In this document: piece after piece, positions 1 to 7,900 of the stretch
Layout of the letters: each line of letters begins with the position of its first letter
How positions within the stretch are numbered: the first letter of the stretch is position 1
Assembly: GCA_023429265.1 (NCBI GenBank)
Contig: JAEYVS010000090.1
Span: 1 to 11,507, forward strand
Direction: 5' to 3'
Length of the DNA: 11,507 bases
Source of the DNA: Bacteroidota bacterium
GTDB lineage: Bacteria; Bacteroidota; Ignavibacteria; Tepidaquicellales; Tepidaquicellaceae
Made by a program: the position numbers and the translations under genes
Notes under the pieces: generated by a model
The model's input: only the letters and a program-made list of their open reading frames with translations
Database searches by the model: none
What the model was told of the DNA's origin: nothing

Positions 1-206
1 TAGATTTCATGACAGTTGTTCCTTCATCCATAAAGACCTTTTTCTTTGGATTTGCAGTTGGAATGATAGGCTGTTATGAGGGCTATAATGCCGACAGAGG
101 AACCGAAAGCGTTGGGGTAGCAGCAAACACAGCTGTAGTTGTTTCGTCCCTCGCGATTATAATAATAGACATGATAAATGTTCAAATAACTTCATTACTG
201 TCATAA
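1..206 (+). CDS. mlaE: MlaE-type ABC transporter permease, 3' end only
   Basis: This is the C-terminal end of the inner-membrane permease of an Mla-type phospholipid transporter; the gene begins before the window, and the reading frame is open from base 3 with no start needed. The visible 67 residues hold the conserved C-terminal signature of the MlaE family: a hydrophobic stretch FFFGFAVGMIGCYEGY, then a glycine- and valine-rich segment (ESVGVAANTAVVVSS), and a last transmembrane helix rich in isoleucine ending at the TAA stop. In the known family MlaE is a dimer that binds MlaF in the cytoplasm and the MlaD ring in the periplasm. The next two genes encode exactly those partners, which supports the assignment. 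The stop codon touches the mlaF start codon, so the two genes are probably translationally coupled. Confidence 0.9.
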   Translation, partial: DFMTVVPSSIKTFFFGFAVGMIGCYEGYNADRGTESVGVAANTAVVVSSLAIIIIDMINVQITSLLS

Positions 207-1061
207 ATGACCAAAGATAAGGAAGAAATAAAAGCGGAAGAAAAAAGGGACCATTTGTCCGAAGAAATCGATAAGAAGATCAGTGAGGGCGAATCCCCTG
301 CTGAAAAATCCACCATATTTGAGAATGAGAAAGGTTATATTTTGGAATTGGAGGATGTGCAAAAGGCGTTTGGAAGCAATGAGGTCTTAAAGAGTGTAGA
401 TCTTAAAGTAAAGAAGACAGAGACTATAGTAATACTGGGAAAGTCCGGAACGGGAAAATCCGTAATATTAAAATGCATCATAGGACTAATACAGCCTGAT
501 CACGGTGTCATTAAAGTACTTGGTGAAGACATTACGACTTTAAAAGGAAAAGAGCTTGAGACCCTGCGAAGAAAGATGGGTTTTTTATTCCAGGGTGGCG
601 CGTTATATGATTCAATGACTGTGAGAGAAAATCTGAAATTTCCTCTCGAGAGAATGCCCGGTAATGTAGAGGGAGACATGGATGAAAAAGTAGAAAAGGT
701 TTTAAAAGAAGTAGACCTGGTAAAAGCAATAGATAAAATGCCGTCAGAACTTTCAGGCGGTATGCAAAAAAGAATTGCACTTGCCCGGACCATCATACTG
801 GAGCCGGACATAATTTTGTATGATGAACCGACAACGGGACTTGACCCTGCAACTTCGAAGGAAATCAGCGAATTGATACTTCAAATGCAGGAAAGCCGAG
901 GTGTAACCTCTCTAATAGTTACACACGACATGCCCTGTGCGGAAATAGTATCTAACCGAATCGAGATATTGAAAGACGGAGATTTCTTTGTAGAAGGGAC
1001 ATTCGAAGAATTACGAAAATCTGATGATAAATTTGTAAAAGGATTTTTCGAATTTTATTAA
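207..1061 (+). CDS. mlaF: MlaF-type ABC transporter ATP-binding protein
   Basis: Cytoplasmic ATPase that powers the MlaE permease in phospholipid/lipid transport between inner and outer membrane. All ABC nucleotide-binding motifs are intact in the 284 residues: Walker A GKSGTGKS at 78-85, Q-loop glutamine at 129 (FLFQGGALYDSMTV, typical of the MlaF subfamily), signature LSGGM at 182-186, Walker B with aspartate 206 and glutamate 207, and the switch histidine 240. The ABC core starts near residue 45, preceded by about 44 highly charged, lysine/glutamate-rich residues that ordinary MlaF proteins lack. No other ATG lies in frame before residue 124, and the ATG directly follows the mlaE stop codon, so I keep this start. 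There is no clear Shine-Dalgarno sequence; initiation is likely coupled to mlaE termination. A later non-ATG start near the core cannot be excluded. Confidence 0.93.
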   Translation: MTKDKEEIKAEEKRDHLSEEIDKKISEGESPAEKSTIFENEKGYILELEDVQKAFGSNEVLKSVDLKVKKTETIVILGKSGTGKSVILKCIIGLIQPDHGVIKVLGEDITTLKGKELETLRRKMGFLFQGGALYDSMTVRENLKFPLERMPGNVEGDMDEKVEKVLKEVDLVKAIDKMPSELSGGMQKRIALARTIILEPDIILYDEPTTGLDPATSKEISELILQMQESRGVTSLIVTHDMPCAEIVSNRIEILKDGDFFVEGTFEELRKSDDKFVKGFFEFY

Positions 1062-1079
1062 AAATTAATTTAGACTCAT

Positions 1080-2168
1080 ATGGAAAAAGCAAAATATATT
1101 AAATTAGGATTTTTCATTATTCTGGGACTTGTATTATTCCTCTTTGCAATATTTTACATCGGAGGACAGCAAAATCTCTTTACGAATACGATAATGATTT
1201 ATTCTGATTTTGAAACTGTAAGCGGATTAAGCGAAGGGAGCTCTGTAAGATATTCGGGCATACAGGTTGGCACTGTGGAGAGCATCGGCATAACCGGTGT
1301 AAACAAAGTCACAGTCGGAATGAGGATAAAATCATCGGAAAAAGAGTTTATTAAAACTGATTCTCGCATACTCATTGCTTCTGACGGATTGGTAGGAAAT
1401 AAAATTGTAAACATATCACAGGGCAGTCCTGATAAACCTGAAGTAAAAGATGGAGATTACCTCCCCTCGGAGAAACCGGCAGAATTGCAAGATATTATCG
1501 AAAATCTTAATAATTCAACAGAGGAAGCTCAGCAGGTAGCCAAAGATATTGCGGAAATAGTTGATAAAGTAAACAGCGGAACAGGAACATTAGGTCAGTT
1601 AATTAATAATGAGAGTTTATATAACAATGTCGATTCTACTATGAGAATGTATGCACAAATTTCCTCAAACATAAATAACATTATATCCAAAGTCTCCGGA
1701 ACAGTGGACCAGGTATCCCAGGAAATATCGGTATTTTCTGTTAGTTTGCGGAACATAACCACTGATTTTGAACAAATCGCAACCAAACTGAATTCAAACC
1801 AGGGACTTGTTGGTGTGCTATTGACTGATACTACTTTCGCAAGCAACGTGAGAGGAATAATAGAGAATGCTAACCAGACTACATATAACCTCGAACAGGG
1901 ATCGCTGGGATTGTACCAGAATATGGAAGCTTTGAAACATAACTTCTTATTTAAAGGATATTTTGAGGATTTAGGCTATTGGGATATGACGGATTTTGAG
2001 CAAAAGATGGAAATCCGGGAATCAATGCTGAGACAGCGTGAGTTTGAGCTTGAGCAGAAAGCAAAGAAACTAAGGGAACTTGAAGAAGCTCTCGATCAAA
2101 TTAACCGTAGAATAGACCAGGAAACAGGTGAAACACCACCTGACACCAGCAAAAACAAAGGTAAATAA
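1080..2168 (+). CDS. mlaD: MlaD-type MCE-domain lipid transport protein
   Basis: Periplasmic, membrane-anchored substrate-binding subunit of the Mla-type transporter; family members form a hexameric MCE ring that passes lipids to or from the MlaE permease. The 362-residue protein has one N-terminal membrane helix (about 8-27), an MCE domain (about 36-117, with SGLSEGSSVRYSGIQVGTV and later SDGLVGNKIVNI as its hallmarks), then a long helical region. Within the helical part the motifs GTLGQLINNESLYNNV (169-184) and GLVGVLLTDTTFASNV (242-257) are related to each other, as is usual in long MCE proteins. A segment NFLFKGYFEDLGYWD near 288-302 follows, then a charged coiled coil (about 306-345) and a short disordered tail. 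It is much longer than E. coli MlaD (about 180 residues), so it may form a needle or extended tail. It lies 18 nt after mlaF with no visible Shine-Dalgarno sequence. Confidence 0.9.
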   Translation: MEKAKYIKLGFFIILGLVLFLFAIFYIGGQQNLFTNTIMIYSDFETVSGLSEGSSVRYSGIQVGTVESIGITGVNKVTVGMRIKSSEKEFIKTDSRILIASDGLVGNKIVNISQGSPDKPEVKDGDYLPSEKPAELQDIIENLNNSTEEAQQVAKDIAEIVDKVNSGTGTLGQLINNESLYNNVDSTMRMYAQISSNINNIISKVSGTVDQVSQEISVFSVSLRNITTDFEQIATKLNSNQGLVGVLLTDTTFASNVRGIIENANQTTYNLEQGSLGLYQNMEALKHNFLFKGYFEDLGYWDMTDFEQKMEIRESMLRQREFELEQKAKKLRELEEALDQINRRIDQETGETPPDTSKNKGK

Positions 2169-2206
2169 TTTATCATTAATTATTTAAATATCACTTTATA
2201 ATTTTA

Positions 2207-2259
2207 GTTAATATCTTTATTTTTACAAAATCCATATTTTTCAAAAGAAAGATATTAAC
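2207..2259. repeat. 12-bp perfect inverted repeat upstream of acpP
   Basis: The intergenic stretch 2169-2292 is almost entirely A and T. Inside it, GTTAATATCTTT (2207-2218) is exactly complementary to AAAGATATTAAC (2248-2259), with a 29-nt spacer. After one mismatch (2219/2247) the pairing continues for four more A-T pairs inward (2220-2223 with 2243-2246), so an RNA copy could form a long imperfect hairpin. No T-tract follows, so it is not a terminator, and it ends 19 nt before the acpP Shine-Dalgarno sequence, so it does not mask it. It could be an operator for a dimeric regulator or a stabilising 5' UTR hairpin for the highly expressed acpP message. Function is inferred only. Confidence 0.55.
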
Positions 2260-2278
2260 AATAATAAAATCATAAATT

Positions 2279-2284
2279 AAGGAG
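2279..2284 (+). promoter_or_regulatory. Shine-Dalgarno sequence of acpP
   Basis: AAGGAG lies 8 nt before the acpP ATG. It is notable because most other genes in this window lack a recognisable Shine-Dalgarno sequence, which fits acyl carrier protein being made in large amounts. Confidence 0.8.
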
Positions 2285-2292
2285 AATTAATT

Positions 2293-2553
2293 ATGACTAC
2301 TGCTGAAATTCAAGCTAAAGTCCAGCAAGCCATTGTAGATAAATTAGGTGTTGAAGAATCAAAAGTTACAACTGAAGCATCATTCATAAATGATCTGGGA
2401 GCAGACTCACTCGATACAGTTGAACTTGTAATGAAGTTTGAAGAAGAATTTGACATTAAGATTCCCGATGAAGATGCCGAGCAGATCCAGACCGTTGGAG
2501 ACGCAGTTACCTACATAGAGAATAAGCTTACCAGCGCAGACGCAGCCGAGTAA
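2293..2553 (+). CDS. acpP: Acyl carrier protein
   Basis: Small acidic carrier that holds growing acyl chains as thioesters on a 4'-phosphopantetheine arm during type II fatty acid synthesis in the cytoplasm. The protein has 86 residues, the usual size, and carries the phosphopantetheine attachment motif LGADSLDTVELVM with serine 39 as the modified residue. Helix II and the acidic recognition surface (EEEFDIKIPDEDAE) are typical. The start is fixed by a good Shine-Dalgarno sequence. fabF begins 34 nt downstream, the standard acpP-fabF arrangement, and RNase III follows, as in many bacteria. A 124-nt AT-rich leader with an inverted repeat precedes it and probably holds a promoter, although I could not identify a convincing -10/-35 pair there. 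Confidence 0.97.
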   Translation: MTTAEIQAKVQQAIVDKLGVEESKVTTEASFINDLGADSLDTVELVMKFEEEFDIKIPDEDAEQIQTVGDAVTYIENKLTSADAAE

Positions 2554-2587
2554 CACAGGGTACCTTATTTATTATTTAACTTAGAGA

Positions 2588-3835
2588 ATGGGAAAAAGAG
2601 TAGTAGTAACAGGGTTAGGAGTAGTTACTCCGATAGGGCTAAACATAGATGAATTTTGGTCTTCATTAACCGCCGGTAAAAGCGGTGTTGGTGAGATCAC
2701 CTATTTTGATACCAAAGATTTTGATACAAAATTTGCCGCCGAGCTAAAGGGATTCGATCCGTTGAATTTCATGGACAGAAAACTGTCTCAGAGAACGGAT
2801 CCATTCACACAATACGCGCTGGCTGCCACAAATATGGCAGTTAAGGACAGCGGAGTAGATTTTGAAGGAATGGATAAGAACCGGGTTGGAGTAGTTTACG
2901 GCTCAGGTATCGGAGGAATGTGGACATATGATAAACAGCAGAATAACCTTTACAAAAGAGACGGTAACCCTGATAGAATAAGCCCGTTTTTTATTCCAAT
3001 GCTCATAGCTGACATAGCTGCGGGCAGGATTTCAATGGAATACGGACTAAAGGGACCAAACTATGCCACCACATCAGCCTGTACTACTTCAGCTCATTCA
3101 ATTATAGACTCTGTAATGATAATCCAGCGCGGAATGGCGGATATGATGGTAACCGGAGGAGCAGAAGCTGTTATTTGTCCGATGGGAGTTGGCGGATTCA
3201 ACGCAATGAAAGCCCTTTCAACCAGGAACGATGACCCCCAGAAAGCATCGCGTCCGTTCGATAAGAACAGGGACGGTTTTGTTATGGGAGAAGGCGGAGC
3301 AACTCTAATCTTAGAGGAGCTTGAATCTGCAAAAAAACGCGGTGCAAAGATTTACGCTGAAATAGCAGGGATAGGTATGAGCGCTGACGCGTATCACATA
3401 ACAGAGCCCGCTCCTGAAGGCGAAGGTTTTGCAAATGCAATGATAGCATCACTTAGAGATGCAAATCTTAGCGAAAATGACATCGATGTCGTTAATGCTC
3501 ACGGCACATCGACATACTATAATGACTATAATGAGACTATGGCAGTTAAACGAGTATTCGGAGAAAGAGCATACAAAATACCGGTTCATTCGGTAAAATC
3601 AATGATAGGTCATCTTCTCGGAGCAGCAGGCGCTATAGAAGCCATTACATCAATTTTGACAATTAAGAACGGTAAGATCCCTCCCACCATTAACTATGAG
3701 GAGAAAGACCCTGACTGTGACCTTGATTATGTAACAGAAGGAGCCCGAGATATGGATGTAAAGACCGTCCTTTCGGATAATTCCGGTTTTGGCGGCCACA
3801 ATACATCCATAATATTTAAAAAATACGAAGACTAA
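2588..3835 (+). CDS. fabF: 3-oxoacyl-[acyl-carrier-protein] synthase II
   Basis: Condensing enzyme (KAS II) that adds malonyl-ACP to acyl-ACP, elongating fatty acids in type II synthesis. The length of 415 residues matches the family. The Cys-His-His triad is present: cysteine 165 in TTSACTTSAHSI, histidine 305 in NAHGTST and histidine 342 in SMIGHLLGAAGA, together with lysine 337 and the gating phenylalanine 401 in the FGGHN motif. The Cys-His-His set separates it from FabH, which has Cys-His-Asn. A small deviation is STYYND after histidine 305, where many FabF proteins have STPxxD. It sits between acpP (34 nt) and rnc (26 nt), so the three are likely co-transcribed. FabB is the main alternative, but the acpP neighbour favours FabF. 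Confidence 0.96.
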   Translation: MGKRVVVTGLGVVTPIGLNIDEFWSSLTAGKSGVGEITYFDTKDFDTKFAAELKGFDPLNFMDRKLSQRTDPFTQYALAATNMAVKDSGVDFEGMDKNRVGVVYGSGIGGMWTYDKQQNNLYKRDGNPDRISPFFIPMLIADIAAGRISMEYGLKGPNYATTSACTTSAHSIIDSVMIIQRGMADMMVTGGAEAVICPMGVGGFNAMKALSTRNDDPQKASRPFDKNRDGFVMGEGGATLILEELESAKKRGAKIYAEIAGIGMSADAYHITEPAPEGEGFANAMIASLRDANLSENDIDVVNAHGTSTYYNDYNETMAVKRVFGERAYKIPVHSVKSMIGHLLGAAGAIEAITSILTIKNGKIPPTINYEEKDPDCDLDYVTEGARDMDVKTVLSDNSGFGGHNTSIIFKKYED

Positions 3836-3861
3836 ACGAAGTTTTACGCCGGGAAAACAAC

Positions 3862-4683
3862 ATGTTCAAATTTCTTAAAAGTTTTAAAAGGCTTCTTCCC
3901 ACTTTAAAGAAGTCCCCTCCCGAGGATAACGCATATACACGCACCGTCAAACGAATCGACTTTGTTGGATTTCAAAAAGCTATTCATTACACGATTGTAA
4001 AAAAAGAGTTTTTCATCACAGCTCTTACCCACCGCTCTTATGTCAATATCAAAAAAGAACATCTAAAAGCAGGTCTGATCTCCAATGAGCGCTTGGAATT
4101 TCTGGGAGATGCTGTTTTGGATCTCGTGGTAGCAGAGTATCTTTATAAAAACTTTCCAATGAATGAGGAAGGAGATCTGACAAAATTCAGGTCAATCCTT
4201 GTTAATAAGAGGTTCCTTGCAGAACGAGCAAAGAATATAAACCTCCAGGAATACATTCTTGCCTCATTTACAGCCATTAAATCGATCCAGGAAGGCTATG
4301 ACGCAATACTCGCAGATGCTTATGAAGCTATAATTGGCGCAATTTTCCTTGATTCAGGATATGAGGCGGCACAGGAGTTCTTAAAAGAGGAGATATTTGT
4401 AAAACTGGACATTAAATGGCTGGATGAATTCGATGAAAACCACAAAAGTAAATTTTTGGAGTATTCCCAAGCACATACAGAATATGTACCTGAATATACA
4501 GTAATTAAAGAAGAAGGACCAGAGCATAATAAATTGTTTACTGTAGAAGTCTATCTGAATACTACCAGCCTTGGAGTTGGGCAGGGTCGCTCCAAAAAAC
4601 AAGCAGAGCAGATGGCAGCCAAGAACGCAATGGACAATCTTGATAGAATTGAGCCATATTTGAAGAAAAAAAAGCAAAAATAA
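3862..4683 (+). CDS. rnc: Ribonuclease III
   Basis: Double-strand-specific endoribonuclease that processes rRNA precursors and structured mRNAs in the cytoplasm. The 273-residue protein has the RNase III signature NERLEFLGDAVLD at 75-87. The metal-binding residues are all present: glutamate 79, aspartate 83, aspartate 152 and glutamate 155 (in ADAYEAIIGA). A double-stranded RNA-binding domain covers about 193-262, with the typical end GRSKKQAEQMAAKNAM. Compared with E. coli (226 residues) it has about 35 extra N-terminal basic residues and a lysine-rich tail KKKKQK, which may add RNA affinity. The tail is encoded over a run of eight A (4666-4673). It follows fabF by 26 nt without an obvious Shine-Dalgarno sequence and is likely the last gene of the acpP-fabF-rnc unit. 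Confidence 0.95.
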   Translation: MFKFLKSFKRLLPTLKKSPPEDNAYTRTVKRIDFVGFQKAIHYTIVKKEFFITALTHRSYVNIKKEHLKAGLISNERLEFLGDAVLDLVVAEYLYKNFPMNEEGDLTKFRSILVNKRFLAERAKNINLQEYILASFTAIKSIQEGYDAILADAYEAIIGAIFLDSGYEAAQEFLKEEIFVKLDIKWLDEFDENHKSKFLEYSQAHTEYVPEYTVIKEEGPEHNKLFTVEVYLNTTSLGVGQGRSKKQAEQMAAKNAMDNLDRIEPYLKKKKQK

Positions 4684-4718
4684 AATAACGTTAATGTATT
4701 AATTTGTTATAGTTTAGG

Positions 4719-4750
4719 CTTGACTTTAGTGCATTGTACAGATATATTTG
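4719..4750 (+). promoter_or_regulatory. Strong predicted promoter between rnc and porU
   Basis: TTGACT at 4720-4725 is followed, after exactly 17 nt, by TATATT at 4743-4748; each differs from the sigma-70 consensus at one position. The same bases also fit the Bacteroidota pattern: TATATTTG (4743-4750) matches TAnnTTTG exactly, and CTTG (4719-4722) stands in for the -33 TTTG with a 20-nt spacer. Transcription would begin near 4755. The element starts 36 nt after the rnc stop, and no ORF with a credible start lies between it and the terminator ending at 4889. Confidence 0.6.
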
Positions 4751-4754
4751 TATC

Positions 4755-4889
4755 AGAAATTCAGAATATAAAACAGGAGAACTATAGGAGATTTTTGACG
4801 ATCTATTAACTAACTCAGTTTCAATGAAATAATATCCACAAGCCATTTATTAAGGATTATCCTGATAAGCTTTAATAAGTGGTTTTTTT
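4755..4889 (+). ncRNA. Candidate small RNA bracketed by promoter and terminator
   Basis: About 135 nt lie between the predicted transcription start after the promoter at 4719-4750 and the end of the Rho-independent terminator. The stretch has no meaningful ORF: its only ATG (4824) gives Met-Lys-stop. I do not recognise a known RNA family; in length it is shorter than typical 6S RNA, and I see no tmRNA, SRP or RNase P hallmark. Alternatives are that it is simply the rnc 3' UTR with a chance promoter, or the start of a porU leader in which the terminator acts as an attenuator. The call is an inference from signals, not from homology. Confidence 0.4.
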
Positions 4890-4902
4890 ATTTCAGCGAA
4901 AC
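4818..4902. repeat. Outer inverted arms enclosing the rnc terminator
   Basis: GTTTCAATGAAATAA (4818-4832) pairs with TTATTTCAGCGAAAC (4888-4902) at 13 of 15 positions; the two mismatches are adjacent. The arms flank the terminator hairpin at 4843-4882, so the whole 85 nt is a nested imperfect palindrome. The 3' arm includes the last two T of the T-tract, so this outer stem can only form fully in DNA or in a read-through transcript. Confidence 0.5.
4843..4889 (+). terminator. Rho-independent terminator after rnc
   Basis: The arms 4843-4855 and 4870-4882 form a 13-bp stem with two G-U pairs (in RNA), and four or five further pairs (4857-4861 with 4864-4868) extend it inward past one mismatch. 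Seven T follow directly (4883-4889). It would end the acpP-fabF-rnc transcript and any RNA started at the promoter at 4719-4750. The 160-nt distance from the rnc stop is longer than usual. Confidence 0.75.
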
Positions 4903-4918
4903 GAATCTTAATCAGAAC

Positions 4919-4947
4919 TTTATTGGGACAATATACATTTTATTGGG
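4919..4947 (+). promoter_or_regulatory. Direct repeat TTTATTGGG upstream of porU
   Basis: TTTATTGGG occurs at 4919-4927 and again at 4939-4947, 20 bp from start to start, about two turns of DNA. The second copy ends 21 nt before the porU start codon. The spacing suits two regulator subunits binding the same face of DNA, but the repeat may also be chance. I found no convincing -10/-35 pair immediately around it. Confidence 0.3.
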
Positions 4948-4968
4948 TAAAGAAAAACAAAGTAAAAC

Positions 4969-7900
4969 ATGGGCTCAATTAAGATATTATCAATAATACT
5001 TTTACTACTTGTCTCAGTAGTATCATTTGCTCAGGACCAGCGGGAGCCGGAGCGAAAAGAACTTGAAAAACGAACAGAGGATTTTATACCTCAGGATGTC
5101 CGTCCGGGTGATGATTTTCGTATCACCGCCTCGACCAGCTCCTATATAGAAATAGAATTTAATCCCATTTACCTGAGCGCATTTGATTTTGTTGGGGCAG
5201 TATCTCCCAGCGCTATAGGATCACCTGATGTTAAATTCCGAAGTTTCCCTGTATTTTTGCCGGGAGCTGTAAACAACAGGTTAGAAGTGCTTGATTATAA
5301 ATATGAAGACGTACAGAATGTAGATATACTTCCCGTACCCACTCCGATACGATCCGGAGATAATATGAAGATAGATTTTGAATTCATTAAGAATGATGAA
5401 GCATACTCGACCAATGGTTTTATCCCGAAAGAAGCAGCGTCACTCGATGCAGTTTCAATATTCAGGAATAAGTATTTCTCAAACGCACTTGTAAATCCTC
5501 TTTTATATAATCCCGTAAGCAAGACTGTAAGAAGATATACATACATAAAGTTCAGAATAACATTCGGGAGTACTCCAATTACCACCAATAAGCATCAATC
5601 ATATGAAGAAATCCTTTTCTACAGGGATATGGCAATAAATTCAAATGTGGCAATGAACTGGTCCACACCCGAATTTAACAACGTAATTGATTCATACCCA
5701 TCCAATAGTGTATTGCAGACCGGAGATTTTTACAAAATTGAAGTAAAAGAAACCGGGATGTATAGAATTGATAAAAGTTTTTTACAGAATGCCGGAATTA
5801 ACGTAGATGGAATAGATCCGAGGACAATAAAGATATATGGGAACGGCGGTAGAGAAATTCCGTTCAATAATGCACTCCCCTTTCCTACTGACCTTGTGGA
5901 GAATAAGATAATGGTAGCAGGCGAAGATGACGGGGTTTTCAACAATGAAGATTATGTAGTTTTCTTTGGCAGGAGCCAGAGCGACTGGACATATGATCCA
6001 AGCCAGGCAGGTGCTTCGATAGCGCCCTACAATCATTATACAAACCCATTTTCCAAGTCAAATTATTACTGGATCACATTTGGAGGAGGAAACGGTTTAA
6101 GAATGCAGTTAGTGAATTCACCTAACTCACCTAATCCGCTGCAGCTTCCTTTTTTCTATGATAAATTTTTTGATGAAGCAGACGTAAATAATCTTGGCGC
6201 AACGGGAACATTATGGTTTAGTCAGAGAATAGGACCCGGTGAGAGCTTTAATTTTAACAAAACTCTTATAGGATATGTCCCCGGACAGCCTGTTGAGATA
6301 AGAGCGCTTTATGGTAATGGAACCCGTAACACATCAGCATATTTTGAGTTTAATGAATCTGCCTCGGGATATAACGGGATATTCCAGGTTTTTGGATATG
6401 GCGGAGATTTTTCTCACATTAATCTCACTAGCCACAGGTTTACGTTCACGCCTGGCAGTGAAAACATAAATCTCAGGATATCACTTCCCTCCAACCTGAA
6501 TGCTCCTACGGTAATAGGATATTATGACTGGGTGGAATTTAAGTATCCAAGAAGATTTACAAGCGCGGTGAATAACTATCTGGGCTTTCAGGCAAACGAC
6601 ACAACAGGATTATTTGAGTATAATGTAGCTACTTTTTCGACCCCCGATGTAAATATATATGATGCTACAGATGAATATAACATAAACAGAATAAATCCTA
6701 TATCTTACAGTGGCGGGACAGCGAGATTTCAGGCAAATCACACCTCAGGTACCCCCGGGTCTTATTACGTGGTCGGCGGAACGAATTACAAGACTCCCCT
6801 ATCGATATCATCTAAGGTACCTAACCAGAATCTTCACGGTATAACCGAAGGCGCAAGCTTTGTAATAATAAGTCCCAAGGAATTCATTCCTGCTGCTCAA
6901 AGACTGAAGAATCTGCGTGAAACTCCCGGACCGGCATATTTAAAAACGATGGTAGTCGATATTGAGGAAATATACAATGAATTTTCGGGAGGTCTTCTGG
7001 ACCCGATGGCGGTAAGAAATTTCCTAAAGAAAGCCTTCAATACCTGGAATGAAAGACCCGTCTATGTTTTCTTTTTAGGCGACGGTCATTATGATTACAG
7101 GAATATCTACAATCTCCCGGATAAGAATTATCTTCCCCCGATGCAAAAATCGAATACATCCGCCGATGAGATTCTAAGCTATCCCAGTGATGATTTTGTA
7201 ACAAATATCAATGATACCATAATTGGAAATGTACAGGCTGTCAAACCTGATTTTTCGATAGGCAGGCTTTGTGCAAATTCATTGAATGAAGCAAATTCTT
7301 ACATTGATAAAATATATAAATATGAAAATCCTTCCTCATTTGGATACTGGAAAAAGAAAAATATGTATGTAGCAGATGATGGATGGACAACTCATTCTCC
7401 CGGAGGTGAAGGCGCAATACATACCACGCAATGCGAATTTGTTGCAGAGGTAAAAACTCCGCCTGATTTTGAAAAAGAGAAAATTTACATAGTCAATTAC
7501 CCTACAGTGATCACTCCGCAGGGACGAAGGAAGCCACAGGCAAACTTAGACATAATCCGCGGATGGAATGAAGGACGGCTTGTAATAAATTACACAGGGC
7601 ACGGAAGCGCTGACCTATGGGCGCACGAACAGATTTTCGAAAGACAATCATCTATTCCTCAACTAAATAACAGCGAAAATTATCCATTTGTAACGATCGC
7701 AAGCTGTGACCTGGCAAGGTATGATGACCCATTTTTTCCGAGCGCGGCAGAAGAGCTCACCAACCTATCAAACAGAGGTTCAATTGGTGTCATAGCGGCT
7801 GTGAGACCTGTATATGCATCCTCCAATGCAGCTTTTAATAATGAACTCTGGGGAAACTTTATGTATCTGAAAGATACAATGAACCTTCCTATAAGAATAG

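Noticed and set aside
2197..2202. TATAAT as a -10 box for acpP
   Set aside because: The region is so AT-rich that such a match is expected, and the matching -35 position (CATTAA) is poor.
4666..4673. Run of eight A at the 3' end of rnc as a programmed frameshift site
   Set aside because: It lies four codons from the stop and would only alter the lysine tail; no downstream frame adds a domain.
4381..4677. Reverse-strand 98-residue ORF rich in Phe and Cys, opposite rnc
   Set aside because: It overlaps the conserved RNase III dsRNA-binding domain, has low-complexity composition, no ribosome site and no recognisable family; a shadow ORF.
4818..4825. GTTTCAAT, the reverse of the ATTGAAAC end common in CRISPR repeats
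   Set aside because: There is a single copy, no spaced repeats and no cas gene in the window; it is better explained as one arm of the local palindrome.
4755..4889. 6S RNA or another housekeeping RNA in the rnc-porU gap
   Set aside because: It is shorter than typical 6S RNA, the central bubble layout is not evident, and no tmRNA, SRP or RNase P motif was seen; left as an unassigned candidate.
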